Source: UBA11612 sp964475755
Lineage (GTDB): Bacteria; Pseudomonadota; Alphaproteobacteria; Rhodospirillales; Rhodospirillaceae
NCBI GenBank assembly: GCA_964475755.1
Contig: CAYYXR010000011.1
Span: 1-64,000, forward strand
DNA length: 64,000 bases
Reading direction: 5' to 3'
How positions within the stretch are numbered: position 1 is the first letter of the stretch; every line of letters starts with the position of its first letter. Below, one piece after another: positions 53,464 through 61,873 of the stretch. The notes beneath the pieces were generated by a model, which saw only the letters and a program-made list of their open reading frames with translations, was not told the DNA's origin and did not search any database. Both the position numbers and the translations under genes were made by a program.

Positions 53464-56280
53464 TCAGCTGGGATTAGGGATCAGATTAACATCCGCCTGA
53501 TAAGGCGTATCCGCCGTGAGCGAGACTGCTTTTCCGTTGTCCGGAGTGGGCGCGGCCGAAGCTAGCCGGACAGTGTAGGCCCCCAGCTTCAATTCGGAAA
53601 AGAAATAGTAACCGTCAAATTCCGAGCGGGTTTGGGCGACGACATTGCCCTGAGAGTCTATCAGTTCGACACGGGTGCCTGCGACGGGCTCGGCATCGAG
53701 AATATCGACGGTTTCCTCTTTGACGACAAACCCGTCCACTTCACCGAACACGCGCACGGGATAGTCGACAATGGGCAGTACACCCGGGCGGGCGTGAACG
53801 GCGAGGTGGCTTTGCACGGGCCGGTAAGTCACATCGGGAAGTGAACGCTGGTCAACGGTGACGATGGTCTGTGGGCCGGGCATAAGATTGGTAACCCAGG
53901 CGACCCCGGCTTCGTCCGTGACTCCCTCGGAGTTGCGGCGGGTGCCGGTGACGATTACATCGCGCAGCAAGGGCTCGTCACGGTCATAGAGATTGTTCGC
54001 ATTCATGTCGGCAAATACGCGCACACCGAGGATCGCACCGCCGCTGCGTTCCTCCGCGCCGGCAAACCGGTAACTAAGGGCTTGATCCTGCGGAAGCAGC
54101 GCCGTTCGAAGCGTAAGGCCGACCACATAATTCCCTTTGGTATCGATAGACGGACTGAACCCCACCGAAAATTTCTTAAAACGCCAGTTAAGGTCGGCTC
54201 CAAAAGAGGTCACGCCGCTATTGAACTCACGCTCCATATCAACGGTCGCTGTGATCTGTCGGCCAAAGCGCCGCCGGGCCTGAAGCGCGATGCTTTGAAG
54301 AAGCCTGTCCTGAGTGGGGCTGTAGTCGGCTTGCAAGCGATACAAAATATTACCTTGGCGGCCGCGCAAAGCGATTGCGCCTGTCACGGTCGTCGGGAGG
54401 CCGCTGCCTGAAAACCATTGCACATTGAGATTATGACCGAAGCTCAAACCTTTTAGGCTCGTTGCCAACTGATGGTTGGCAACGAAGGCCGTTGGACGGC
54501 CTCTACGGTTCTGGCGAGAGACTTCGGCGCGCTGACCGACACGAATAAGGCCCAGATCGATTGGGCGATGGCTAATGCCGATGACCGTGTCCGAAAGAAT
54601 ATCGGTCTCATCAACGGGTGGATTGAAACTTTGGAGGTGTGAGACAAACGTATCCAATCCGCCCCAGGCGGTCCGCATTTCCGCCGAGAGGGTGTAGGCT
54701 CCCTGTTCTTCCATGGCGGCATCAGTAGCGAGATAATAGCCGCCGACGCTGGCCCGTAATCCGGTAAAGAGTGCGCCCTCGTTGGTACGTTTGCCGATGG
54801 CGCCGAAGGCACCGCCGGCGACCAATGATACGCGGTCCGAAAGGCCGTATTCCATGCGACCGACCACGCCGAATTCATCATTCAGAGCCTGATCACTTAG
54901 ACTGACGAGGGGATCTGAAGACTGCACCGCGCCGAGCTCATAGATAAAGGTACCGGCGGACTGAAGACCTGGGCCTAGAAACACGCGCTCGATGCGTTCT
55001 TCTTCTTCTCCGTTGGGGCCATAAGCCACAATGCGGAACACATTAGCGCCTGGACGTAACGATAGGGTCGAGAATTCGTACCGACCGTCGTCTCCCACGG
55101 TCTCAATCGTGAGCAAACGATCGTCCTGATAAAGTTCCACATCCCAGCCGGGCGGAACGGTTCCAAGCAACACAAAGCCATCGGCCTCGGAAACGCGGTT
55201 GTTGGATGCGTTCGATACGAACGCGCCGCGTCCGCGGCGCACGGCTGTGACGAGCGGAATCGACGGCATGAGTACGTCGCCTAAGGCCATGTGCCGCGCT
55301 TTCAACGGCCCAAGCATTTCGCCGTCAGGGTCTTCACGTTCAAGAAGAATATCCAGACTCTCAAGATCGGCACCTTGGGAATCGCGGTAACTTGCGAGGG
55401 CATTTAGTCTGGAAGCGAACCCGAGGAGGTCGCCGTTACTTTGCACACTGAGGCTTCCAAATCCGGATGTTTTAGATTCTCCGCCTAACATCGCGCCTGA
55501 AGCGGTGACGTTCACGACCGGCGCTGCAATCAGCTGGTAAGGAACCTCCAGCGATGTGCGCCGCGTTGAACCTGGAGCGCTTGCCAATTGACCCGCGACA
55601 GTCTGGCGCTCTTTCGCGCGTTGAAAAGGTAACGGCTCTTTCGGTTCGATGAACAGAGTCATGCGTAGGAGGTCGGCGGTGATGCCCAGAGGAAACCAGG
55701 TCTGGATTGCGTCTAGGCCGACATAGATGTCGTCCTCATGCAACTCAATCTGGCTGGCGGGATAGGGTTTCAGCACGCCGGAAATCGCGATAGTTTCTCC
55801 GCCGACACTTAAACCGAACGTGCGGTCTTCAGATAAAAACCAGCCCTCGGCGATACCTGCCTCAGGATCAACCTGTATGGGGAGCGCGAGAAGATCGACA
55901 AACCCGCCAAGTCCCACCAACACAGAGCCGTCGTCGCGGTGATATCCGAATACGAATTCGCCGTTGAGAGGCACCTTTTCAACACGGACTTCAAGTATCA
56001 CTGATTGAGTTTGCGGGCGTTGGATTTGCTCAAGCCCGGAGTGGTCGGCGTAGTGATGTGCGCTTGCCAATTGCTCTTCAGGCAGCGGCCCGCCGCCAAC
56101 ACTTGAAATTCCCTCCGATCCGACGACAAGGGTGAAGAACGCGCCCGCCTCATTGTCTGTGGGCGCAGCCGCCGCCGGCAAGACAGCCAAAGCGACCGCG
56201 GCGACAATGGCGATCGTCCACGGCTGGCACAGCGAACGGCGTGGCTTAAGACAGCGGAACGATGTGCTCGTCGAGGACAT
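53464..56280 (-). CDS. usher-like outer-membrane protein with C-terminal Ig/SdrD-B-like domains
   Basis: A 938-residue exported protein (signal about 18-38, ending PAAAA). Region 60-240 has short beta repeats, including an SPOR-free periplasmic N-domain. Region about 280-740 is a large amphipathic beta region with alternating hydrophobic strands and features of an usher barrel: the middle-domain-like PPGWDVELYQDDRLL, DGRYEFSTLSLRPGANVFRIVAYGPNGEEE and the barrel strands YGLSDRVSLVAGG. From about residue 750 there are an SdrD-B-like repeat (GVRVFADMNANNLYDRDEP) and a CarboxypepD_reg-like domain (GTRVELIDSQGNVVAQTRS). It most resembles alternate ushers of the CooC/TcfC type rather than FimD. 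It overlaps the chaperone gene by 35 bases. It should translocate the DUF4402 subunits. Confidence 0.75.
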   Translation of the reverse strand: MSSTSTSFRCLKPRRSLCQPWTIAIVAAVALAVLPAAAAPTDNEAGAFFTLVVGSEGISSVGGGPLPEEQLASAHHYADHSGLEQIQRPQTQSVILEVRVEKVPLNGEFVFGYHRDDGSVLVGLGGFVDLLALPIQVDPEAGIAEGWFLSEDRTFGLSVGGETIAISGVLKPYPASQIELHEDDIYVGLDAIQTWFPLGITADLLRMTLFIEPKEPLPFQRAKERQTVAGQLASAPGSTRRTSLEVPYQLIAAPVVNVTASGAMLGGESKTSGFGSLSVQSNGDLLGFASRLNALASYRDSQGADLESLDILLEREDPDGEMLGPLKARHMALGDVLMPSIPLVTAVRRGRGAFVSNASNNRVSEADGFVLLGTVPPGWDVELYQDDRLLTIETVGDDGRYEFSTLSLRPGANVFRIVAYGPNGEEEERIERVFLGPGLQSAGTFIYELGAVQSSDPLVSLSDQALNDEFGVVGRMEYGLSDRVSLVAGGAFGAIGKRTNEGALFTGLRASVGGYYLATDAAMEEQGAYTLSAEMRTAWGGLDTFVSHLQSFNPPVDETDILSDTVIGISHRPIDLGLIRVGQRAEVSRQNRRGRPTAFVANHQLATSLKGLSFGHNLNVQWFSGSGLPTTVTGAIALRGRQGNILYRLQADYSPTQDRLLQSIALQARRRFGRQITATVDMEREFNSGVTSFGADLNWRFKKFSVGFSPSIDTKGNYVVGLTLRTALLPQDQALSYRFAGAEERSGGAILGVRVFADMNANNLYDRDEPLLRDVIVTGTRRNSEGVTDEAGVAWVTNLMPGPQTIVTVDQRSLPDVTYRPVQSHLAVHARPGVLPIVDYPVRVFGEVDGFVVKEETVDILDAEPVAGTRVELIDSQGNVVAQTRSEFDGYYFFSELKLGAYTVRLASAAPTPDNGKAVSLTADTPYQADVNLIPNPS

Positions 56281-57088
56281 CTGTTTCGTTCCGCTCGGCC
56301 GGCGTCAACGTAATAATCAGATTGCCCGAGGTGGCCACTTCTCCGCCCGGCCACACAACGACGACAGATCGCTTGACCCAATCCCGTTCACGATAAATCC
56401 GGATTACATTGTCGGTGATGATTTCTTCTTTTTCCCCGGAAGGGCGCTCCAAGTGCATATGAAGGCGAAATACCGCGTCGGCATTGCCGTCTCTCGTCAG
56501 CTGAACAACGATGCTTCCAGGTAGAATTTCGGCACCTTCAACCATTACCGACGACACGGCCTTTCCGGCGGTGACAACGATGGGAATTGCGATATTGAAT
56601 TGAAACCCGATGCCGAAACTCATGTTCCCTGTTGTTGGGTTCGTTTTGTCATCGGCTGCGCTGGGATTCGGCACTTCTCGAAAAACAACATGTGTCCGGT
56701 AGGTGCCGGCATCGAGCTGATTGGGGCGGCGGGAAACAACGCGAATGGTCTGGGTTTGTCCAGGCTGAAGCGTAAACGAGCGGGGTGAAAACCGAACCAT
56801 GCGCCGGGCCGAATGCTCCAGCCGCTCTACCCGCATCGTCGTGCCCTGTTCGGACATGGAGTAGTCTTCCAGACCTAGCTCGTAAGAGGCAGTGTTCTCC
56901 GTTGGGTTGCTTACGGTCAAAACTTCTGAGCGGCGTTGATCAAACAGTTCTACGCGCTGAGGCGAGATGAACAGTGGGGCCTGGGCCACGCTCGGCCCAG
57001 CATGCAGCAGCAGTGTCCCGAACAAGCCGATAAAGGCGATCAGAAATTTATACGGAATGAGAGTGGGTATGTGTGTGCTGGATGTCAT
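56246..57088 (-). CDS. PapD-type periplasmic pilus chaperone
   Basis: A 280-residue exported two-Ig-domain chaperone. The signal is at about 8-35 (ending SVAQA). The first domain opens with LFISPQRVELFDQRRSEVLTVSN and has FSPRSFTLQPGQTQTIRV, the G1-strand zone with basic/aromatic residues. YRTHVVFREVP follows, as in pilus chaperones. The second domain (150-260) is more diverged. It caps pilin subunits by donor-strand complementation and delivers them to the usher. Its ATG overlaps the TGA of the preceding pilin gene (ATGA), indicating translational coupling. Confidence 0.85.
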   Translation of the reverse strand: MTSSTHIPTLIPYKFLIAFIGLFGTLLLHAGPSVAQAPLFISPQRVELFDQRRSEVLTVSNPTENTASYELGLEDYSMSEQGTTMRVERLEHSARRMVRFSPRSFTLQPGQTQTIRVVSRRPNQLDAGTYRTHVVFREVPNPSAADDKTNPTTGNMSFGIGFQFNIAIPIVVTAGKAVSSVMVEGAEILPGSIVVQLTRDGNADAVFRLHMHLERPSGEKEEIITDNVIRIYRERDWVKRSVVVVWPGGEVATSGNLIITLTPAERNETDVLDEHIVPLS

Positions 57089-57657
57089 GGTACCACCATT
57101 TCAATAATAATAGGTACTCCGCCAGAAGAGCCGGTGTCGTAAGAGCCGCTAGACTCAGTTCCGGTCGTAAGCAAACTGGCTGCGATCAATGCCTCGCTCG
57201 CGGTGGACGGGCCGGTTGTCATTTGGATCGAGGTTAGCCCAACGCCGAGACAAGGCGAGGTGCCTGAGCCGCCGGGCGAGGTGCCGTTGTTCGGGCCGAG
57301 CACCATTTCGATATGAGCAACGTCAATTGAATCGAGGCCGTTCGATATGGTCGCCGTCGTTGAGCAGGAAATATCGACCGTTGTGTTAACTTGGCCGGTG
57401 ATTTGAATCCGTCCGGCGTTACCGAATCCGTCTCCAATAAGTCCGCCGGTGTAGGAGATTGTCCCGTTGGTTCCGTGCGCTGCGGTTCCGGGCATAGGCG
57501 CGATATCGATGCGGCCGAACTCCAGATCCGCGCTTACTCTGAGTTTGATTCCCTGCGCGAACGCATCCGGCAGGCTGCCCGCAATCAGAATAACGGCGGC
57601 AAATACTATCAGTCGGAACGCATATGCAATTTTATGTTGGTTAACTGAAAATCGCAT
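57085..57657 (-). CDS. DUF4402-like pilin-type subunit (second of the locus)
   Basis: An exported protein of 190 aa from ATG 57657, chosen because AAGG lies eight bases upstream and a signal peptide (about 10-35, ending AFAQG) follows directly. The earlier frame start at 57726 has none. The core has IKLRVSADLEFGRIDIAPM, the FG strand, then GRIQITGQVNTTVDISCS with a cysteine and a second cysteine in GTSPCLGVG. It ends IIIEMVVP, unlike the other two subunits. It is coupled to the chaperone through an ATGA overlap. It may be the tip or minor subunit (inference). Confidence 0.75.
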   Translation of the reverse strand: MRFSVNQHKIAYAFRLIVFAAVILIAGSLPDAFAQGIKLRVSADLEFGRIDIAPMPGTAAHGTNGTISYTGGLIGDGFGNAGRIQITGQVNTTVDISCSTTATISNGLDSIDVAHIEMVLGPNNGTSPGGSGTSPCLGVGLTSIQMTTGPSTASEALIAASLLTTGTESSGSYDTGSSGGVPIIIEMVVP

Positions 57658-57762
57658 AGGGGTGCCTTGGCGTAAATTTATGAGCCGCCCAGCTCGAATG
57701 AGCCTGAAAGATTCGCGCTTGCGCATCCTTCGGACTCACGAGATTTACCAAGCTAGTCAGGA

Positions 57763-58347
57763 CTACTGATAGACAGCCTCAACTGTGGAAGCCGCTCCGC
57801 CCGAGTTGGTGGACGAGAAAGCGCCGGTTGTCGTGACACTGCCCATGTTTTCCAGCGCAAGTGTTGCGCCCATGAACAAAGAGGTCGTGCCGCCGGTCAG
57901 CGAAACAGTGATAGCTGTCGAACCGACACCGCTACACGCCGTTCCAGAGGCAGCCGCGCCATTGGCAACATTGGTGGGCACGGCAATGGTTTCGGCGCTG
58001 GCATTCGCAACTGTTGCGGCGGAACAGGATACGTCGATGTTCACGCCGTTTGCGCCGGTGAGATCGATCTGGCCGGCGGTGATGCTGCCCGTACCAGCGG
58101 ATGTAATGTCTGATCCAGAGGTCGAGAACGAGCCGTCCGGGTTGAGGGTGAGTGAACCCGATCCCGACAGATTAACGTCAACGTAGCCGAAACTTACATC
58201 CGTCTGGGTGGTTACGGTCACGGCTTGGCGAAGGGTGGCTGAAACCTCAACAGTATCGCTTTGGGCCGAAGCGCTTGCGGCCATGCCGACGAGGGCGAGA
58301 GCTGCGGCGACACCGAGGGCGAGGGACTTAAGGGGAGCTTTGTACAT
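57763..58347 (-). CDS. DUF4402-like major pilin candidate (first of the locus)
   Basis: A 194-residue, very Ser/Thr/Gly/Ala-rich exported protein. The signal peptide (about 8-28, ending ASAQS) is followed by LRQAVTVTTQTDVSFGYVDV, the FG strand. Next come Ser/Gly repeats, GQIDLTGANGVNIDVSCS and a second cysteine in ASGTACSGVG, then EAVYQ at the end. A strong AAGGA ribosome site and the first position in the operon suggest the most abundant subunit. The following gene is 105 bases away. Related by family to the other two subunits; identity between them is low except at the shared motifs. Confidence 0.78.
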   Translation of the reverse strand: MYKAPLKSLALGVAAALALVGMAASASAQSDTVEVSATLRQAVTVTTQTDVSFGYVDVNLSGSGSLTLNPDGSFSTSGSDITSAGTGSITAGQIDLTGANGVNIDVSCSAATVANASAETIAVPTNVANGAAASGTACSGVGSTAITVSLTGGTTSLFMGATLALENMGSVTTTGAFSSTNSGGAASTVEAVYQ

Positions 58348-58374
58348 TGAGGTATCCTTGTTTGATTAAGGTTC

Positions 58375-58401
58375 CGAGAGCCGCCTTCGGAGCAGTTCTC
58401 G
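58375..58401 (-). promoter_or_regulatory. hairpin in the leader of the major pilin candidate
   Basis: CGAGAACTGCT can pair with GGCGGCTCTCG across a short loop (ten pairs, one mismatch, three G-T) in the minus-strand mRNA, 28-54 bases before the pilin ATG and just upstream of its ribosome site. It could stabilise the mRNA or act as an attenuator; only the pairing is seen. Confidence 0.35.
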
Positions 58402-58445
58402 TAAAAGCATGTGTATGGCCCCAGTGTCGGATTCTCATAAATGAC

Positions 58446-58473
58446 TTGTAAAAGAATTTTAAAAGTAAATAAT
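58446..58473 (+). promoter_or_regulatory. candidate promoter of the response-regulator gene
   Basis: TTGTAA (58446-58451) and AATAAT (58468-58473) are 16 bases apart in an AT-rich stretch. A start near 58480 would give a leader of about 48 bases before ATG 58528. This argues against translation from the earlier in-frame ATG 58441. Confidence 0.45.
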
Positions 58474-58527
58474 GTATTAAACTCAAATTCTGGCGTTTCG
58501 ACGCCCGTCGCGGAGCTTTACCTCCAT

Positions 58528-59241
58528 ATGGCGAAATCTTCGAAAATTCTTGTCATCGAAGACGATGTTTTCATTCAACAATTGCTCGGCCATGTGCTGG
58601 GCAGTGCTGGGTACGACATTTCATTGGCCTCAAATGCTGCCCAGGGACTGTCCCTCTTTTCCTCAGTCCCCTACGACCTTGTGACGCTCGATTTGAACCT
58701 TCCCGATGAAGACGGATTGACCGTTGCTCGGCAGATTCGAACAAAATCGAGGGTGCCGATCTTCGTCCTCAGCGGGCGGGATGAGCGGACAAGCCGTCTC
58801 AGCGCGTTTGAAATTGGAGTCAATGACTACCTTGTGAAGCCGGTTGATCCGCAAGAGATCGTGCTCCGGGTTCGGAATCTCTTGGAGCGCGAAACCGCGC
58901 CCGGTGTCGTGGAGACGCAGACAAACACGTTTCGATTTGACGGATGGTCTCTGGACCCGTCTGCACGTACGCTAAGCAATCCGGACGGTGAGGATGTTCA
59001 TTTAACCAAGGCCGAGTTTGACTTGATGGCGGCTTTTGTCATGGCACCCAATCGCGTGCTGGAGCGCGCTAGCCTTTTGGACGCCATCGGGCGGCTCGAC
59101 CAACCCGAGACCGATCGCACCATTGATGTGTTAATTAGCCGCCTGCGAATCAAAATCGAAACAAATCTCAAAAAGCCCGTGTACATCACTACTGTATTTG
59201 GCATCGGCTACAGGCTCGCCGTGACGGTCGAGCGCACTTAG
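58528..59241 (+). CDS. OmpR/PhoB-family response regulator
   Basis: A two-domain DNA-binding regulator of 237 aa. The receiver has the acidic pair in VIEDD, phosphoacceptor Asp55 (LVTLDLNLPDEDG), Ser82 and Lys104 (YLVKPVD), all intact. The C-terminal winged helix (about 140-232) has LTKAEFDLMAAFVMAPNRVLERASLLDAI, the recognition region TDRTIDVLISRLRIKIE and the wing VFGIGYRLAV. No histidine kinase is adjacent, so its partner is elsewhere. The divergence from the pilin operon across 180 bases makes control of that operon likely (inference). The start at ATG 58528 has GGAG 12 bases upstream. Confidence 0.93.
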   Translation: MAKSSKILVIEDDVFIQQLLGHVLGSAGYDISLASNAAQGLSLFSSVPYDLVTLDLNLPDEDGLTVARQIRTKSRVPIFVLSGRDERTSRLSAFEIGVNDYLVKPVDPQEIVLRVRNLLERETAPGVVETQTNTFRFDGWSLDPSARTLSNPDGEDVHLTKAEFDLMAAFVMAPNRVLERASLLDAIGRLDQPETDRTIDVLISRLRIKIETNLKKPVYITTVFGIGYRLAVTVERT

Positions 59242-59518
59242 TGGCCTGGTGTGAAATTGGGGTAATCACGTCGCTTCGTAAAACACGCTAAATTCATTTC
59301 AACGAGCAATGAAAAACTGAATTACCGGTCCAGGCATCTACTTCCCAGATTCCTGCATTGGTGAGTGATATAGCGCTTTTTATAACCCTGCATGATTTTG
59401 GGCGCAGCCCGATAGGAACGAGCAGCAATGTGTTGTTAGATCATGATAGCGGTATCGCTTAGCGAAATACGCATCTCAGGGCCAAAGGCCGCCCTTGCAG
59501 GTGCACTCGCCGCACACG
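59242..59518. other. intergenic stretch without a recognised gene
   Basis: About 280 bases between the response regulator and the tRNA-Val terminator. I see no coding potential in any frame, no clear promoter and no repeat; it may contain the response-regulator 3' UTR. Confidence 0.4.
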
Positions 59519-59543
59519 AAAAAGGCACTCCAAATGGAGTGCC
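59519..59543 (-). terminator. intrinsic terminator of tRNA-Val
   Basis: On the minus strand GGCACTCC-ATTT-GGAGTGCC (perfect 8-bp stem, 59524-59543) is followed by TTTTT (59523-59519), 16 bases after the end of the tRNA. Confidence 0.92.
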
Positions 59544-59559
59544 CAGTTTTGTTCGGGAG

Positions 59560-59634
59560 TGGTGGACGGTACAGGGATCGAACCTGTGGCCCCCGCCATG
59601 TCAAGGCGATGCTCTACCGCTGAGCTAACCGTCC
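59560..59634 (-). tRNA. tRNA-Val (GAC)
   Basis: A complete 75-base tRNA including encoded CCA. The acceptor stem is GGACGGT/ACCGTCC, the D arm GCTC/GAGC, and the anticodon stem CGCC/GGCG around loop TTGACAT with anticodon GAC. The T arm contains AGGTTCGATCCCT. An intrinsic terminator follows. Confidence 0.97.
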
Positions 59635-59697
59635 GGCCAAAAAGCGCATCCAATTGGAAACGCCCGCCAAGAAGGGAATCTTCGTGGCCGAGGCGGT

Positions 59698-59726
59698 TGT
59701 TTATCGATTTGGCCCGGCCTTGGCAA
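59698..59726 (-). promoter_or_regulatory. candidate promoter of tRNA-Val
   Basis: On the minus strand TTGCCA (59721-59726, five of six) is followed after 17 bases by TAAACA (59698-59703, three of six), about 64 bases before the tRNA 5' end. The -10 is weak. Confidence 0.4.
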
Positions 59727-59858
59727 GTGGAGTGTCCTGGTATCAGTGGCCAAATATGGGGGCCTGCCTGCGTATCGAGCCTAGTTGCACTGATTGCGCA
59801 GCGCATTAAAATCGGCGGTCTGCAACTCGTGAATATTGCTGGAAAATCGATTAAAAGC

Positions 59859-60782
59859 ATGCCGAGCCCCCATTTAAATACCCGCCTTGGCGCGCATGCC
59901 CAGTCGCCGCTGGAAATTCTCGATCCCCAAGTTTTAAGCACCCCGCTTGTTTTCGCCTCTCCGCATTCGGGGTCTCAATACCCGGAGCAATTTGTCCTGG
60001 AATCTTTGCTGGACGTCGATACGCTCCGAAAGTCGGAGGACTGTTACGTTGACGAATTGTTCGCCGGCGCGACCAATGTCGGCGCCCCCCTGATCAGAGC
60101 TCTTTATCCGCGCGCCTATCTGGACGTAAATCGGGAGCCATATGAACTCGACCCCACAATGTTCGAAGACGAGTTACCTGACTACACAAATGCCACATCT
60201 GCAAGAGTGGCGGCAGGGTTAGGAACGATCGCCCGCATTGTTTCAACGCGCCGCGAAATATATCGCAAAAAACTAAGATTTGAGGAAGCAGAGCGGCGCA
60301 TCAATAGTGTCTACCGCCCCTACCACGCTGCACTGAAGGGACTGCTCCATAGGGCAAGTAACCGGTTTGGATACTGCGTGCTGGTGGATTGCCACTCGAT
60401 GCCTTCAACGGGCCTTCCGTTGAACATTGGATCACAATCCAGGTGTATCGATTTTGTTCTCGGAGATAGGACGGGTTTGTCGTGCTCCGCGCAACTGACC
60501 GATGCTGTGGATTCGTTTCTAACAAGCAAAGGATACCGGGTGATTCGCAACAACCCATATGCGGGTGGGTTCACAACGCAGCATTATGGCGATCCAGCCA
60601 ACGGTACCCATGCAATTCAGATAGAGATAAACCGCAACATCTACATGGATGAGGTTACCCTACAGCGCAAACCGAGTTTTCGACAACTGCAGAGCGATAT
60701 GCACGCATTGATATCGCATGTGGCGTCCTTCGCGGCGCGTCATTGGAGCGAGCTGCAATATCAAAGGCAGAGTGCCGAGTGA
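59859..60782 (+). CDS. N-formylglutamate amidohydrolase-family protein
   Basis: A 307-residue zinc hydrolase-fold protein (FGase family). The N-terminal block is FASPHSGSQYPEQF with the metal-ligand histidine region. LDVNREPYELDPTMF, the central VLVDCHSMPS (metal ligands) and the GGFTTQHYGDP motif follow, then HAIQIEINRNIYMDE. The family includes HutG-type deformylases of histidine catabolism, but no hut genes are here, so the substrate is open. ATG 59859 was chosen; GTG 59829 is an alternative. The frame is open back to 59559, but that part runs through the tRNA-Val gene and is not real. Confidence 0.88.
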   Translation: MPSPHLNTRLGAHAQSPLEILDPQVLSTPLVFASPHSGSQYPEQFVLESLLDVDTLRKSEDCYVDELFAGATNVGAPLIRALYPRAYLDVNREPYELDPTMFEDELPDYTNATSARVAAGLGTIARIVSTRREIYRKKLRFEEAERRINSVYRPYHAALKGLLHRASNRFGYCVLVDCHSMPSTGLPLNIGSQSRCIDFVLGDRTGLSCSAQLTDAVDSFLTSKGYRVIRNNPYAGGFTTQHYGDPANGTHAIQIEINRNIYMDEVTLQRKPSFRQLQSDMHALISHVASFAARHWSELQYQRQSAE

Positions 60783-61131
60783 CCGGCATTCGATAGCATT
60801 ACCTTTTGCTTTATCGCGCTTTGGTTGAAATTAAATTGGACAAGCACGCCTATCCAACTATAGTGCATTGAGAATGTTACATTTGGGGGGAGTGAGCGGA
60901 CTGGCTTACCAGCCTACCTCTCTACCATTTAATTGGTTTACAGCCGCTCTTCCGGCGGCGTCTTGTGTTTGATAACGGATAGAAATAGTTGAAATCGGAA
61001 CACTTACTCTGTTTCGGGAGAAATCGATTGTCCATCGTTTTCAGGAACTGACTGACGACGATGACGACGCCGAGGATGATGCCGTTCTAACCCTGCGCTC
61101 CAACCGCGTTACGATTCCCGTAAAAACCCAA
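60783..61131 (+). other. leader of the unknown gene, with open upstream reading frame
   Basis: This 349-base stretch contains the promoter above. Its last 105 bases are open in the frame of the downstream gene. From an ATT at 61027, preceded at six bases by a good GGGAG site, the frame would encode an extra 35 residues with a run of Asp/Glu (near 61050-61075). ATT starts are rare, so this remains uncertain. Confidence 0.35.
60836..60864 (+). promoter_or_regulatory. sigma-70-like promoter
   Basis: TTGGAC (60836-60841) and TATAGT (60859-60864) are 17 bases apart; each matches consensus in four to five of six positions. Transcription would start near 60871, upstream of the unknown gene at 61132, leaving a leader of about 155-260 bases. 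Confidence 0.65.
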
Positions 61132-61851
61132 ATGAGTACGATTACCATTGTTGTCAGGGGACAAAATATTCCTTCGACAATGCGCATGACGTCTGTTGTC
61201 GTCGATGAAATCCGGCGTGATCCAAACGTCCTGCACGAGCCCGATGGATTCGATTGGGATAGCAATTGGCGGCGTAAGGTTTCCAAATACGAGGCTGATT
61301 ACAATCAGGAGAATTGGATTGCCGTTTATGTCGCGGGGATGTTGGCTTATGCCAGCCGCGATGATGAGAATATGGAAGCATTGACGGAAGTTGAGTCTCT
61401 GGCCGACGGCCAGGATGTAACCGAGGCCACCGTCTCTGAGGCAGCAAGTAACGTTCTTGGAGCCCTGGAAGACATCGCTGTCGAGCACGATAGCCAGACG
61501 GCTTTCGTCTTTACGCCCTTCCCCGCATATCATCGCGCGGCGATTTTGGAGTGCCGCGATCGTAGAACAGGTTCTTTTGCCGTTGCGGTATATCACCCCA
61601 TGCCGACGAAACCTGTACGGCTATCTCATTTTATAAGTTTTTGTGCGGACATGACTGAAGCGTTGACGCACAAGTCGTTTTTAGATCGCGTACAGGAAAT
61701 GGTCGCCGACAATTCCATCAAGAATTCGTCGATCACTCCGTCATTTGTTCAGGCGACACGTAACTGCCGCCGCGATCTGATTCATACGATTGAAAACTTC
61801 GAAAAAGCGAACAAAGTCGTGTACCGGCCGGAAAGACCCAAGTTTACGTAA
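61132..61851 (+). CDS. protein of unknown function
   Basis: A 239-residue soluble protein without a recognised family. The start region (STITIVVRGQNIPSTMRMT) is strand-rich. The middle is acidic and helical (about 70-105). The later part has QTAFVFTPFPAYHRAAILECRDRRTGSFAVAVYHPMP, a well-structured-looking beta region, and a basic C-terminal helix (FVQATRNCRRDLIHTIENFEKANK). No signal peptide or membrane segment. The ATG at 61132 has no clear ribosome site, whereas an in-frame ATT at 61027 has one, so the protein may be longer by 35 acidic residues. It has its own promoter and converges on the HIG1 gene. Confidence 0.65.
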   Translation: MSTITIVVRGQNIPSTMRMTSVVVDEIRRDPNVLHEPDGFDWDSNWRRKVSKYEADYNQENWIAVYVAGMLAYASRDDENMEALTEVESLADGQDVTEATVSEAASNVLGALEDIAVEHDSQTAFVFTPFPAYHRAAILECRDRRTGSFAVAVYHPMPTKPVRLSHFISFCADMTEALTHKSFLDRVQEMVADNSIKNSSITPSFVQATRNCRRDLIHTIENFEKANKVVYRPERPKFT

Positions 61852-61873
61852 AGCTCAGAAGCAAACCGGACTT

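Noticed and set aside
59559..59858. Coding extension of the N-formylglutamate-amidohydrolase-like gene upstream of 59859
   Set aside because: It reads straight through the tRNA-Val gene on the other strand and through the tRNA promoter; the peptide is a familiar tRNA-derived artefact.
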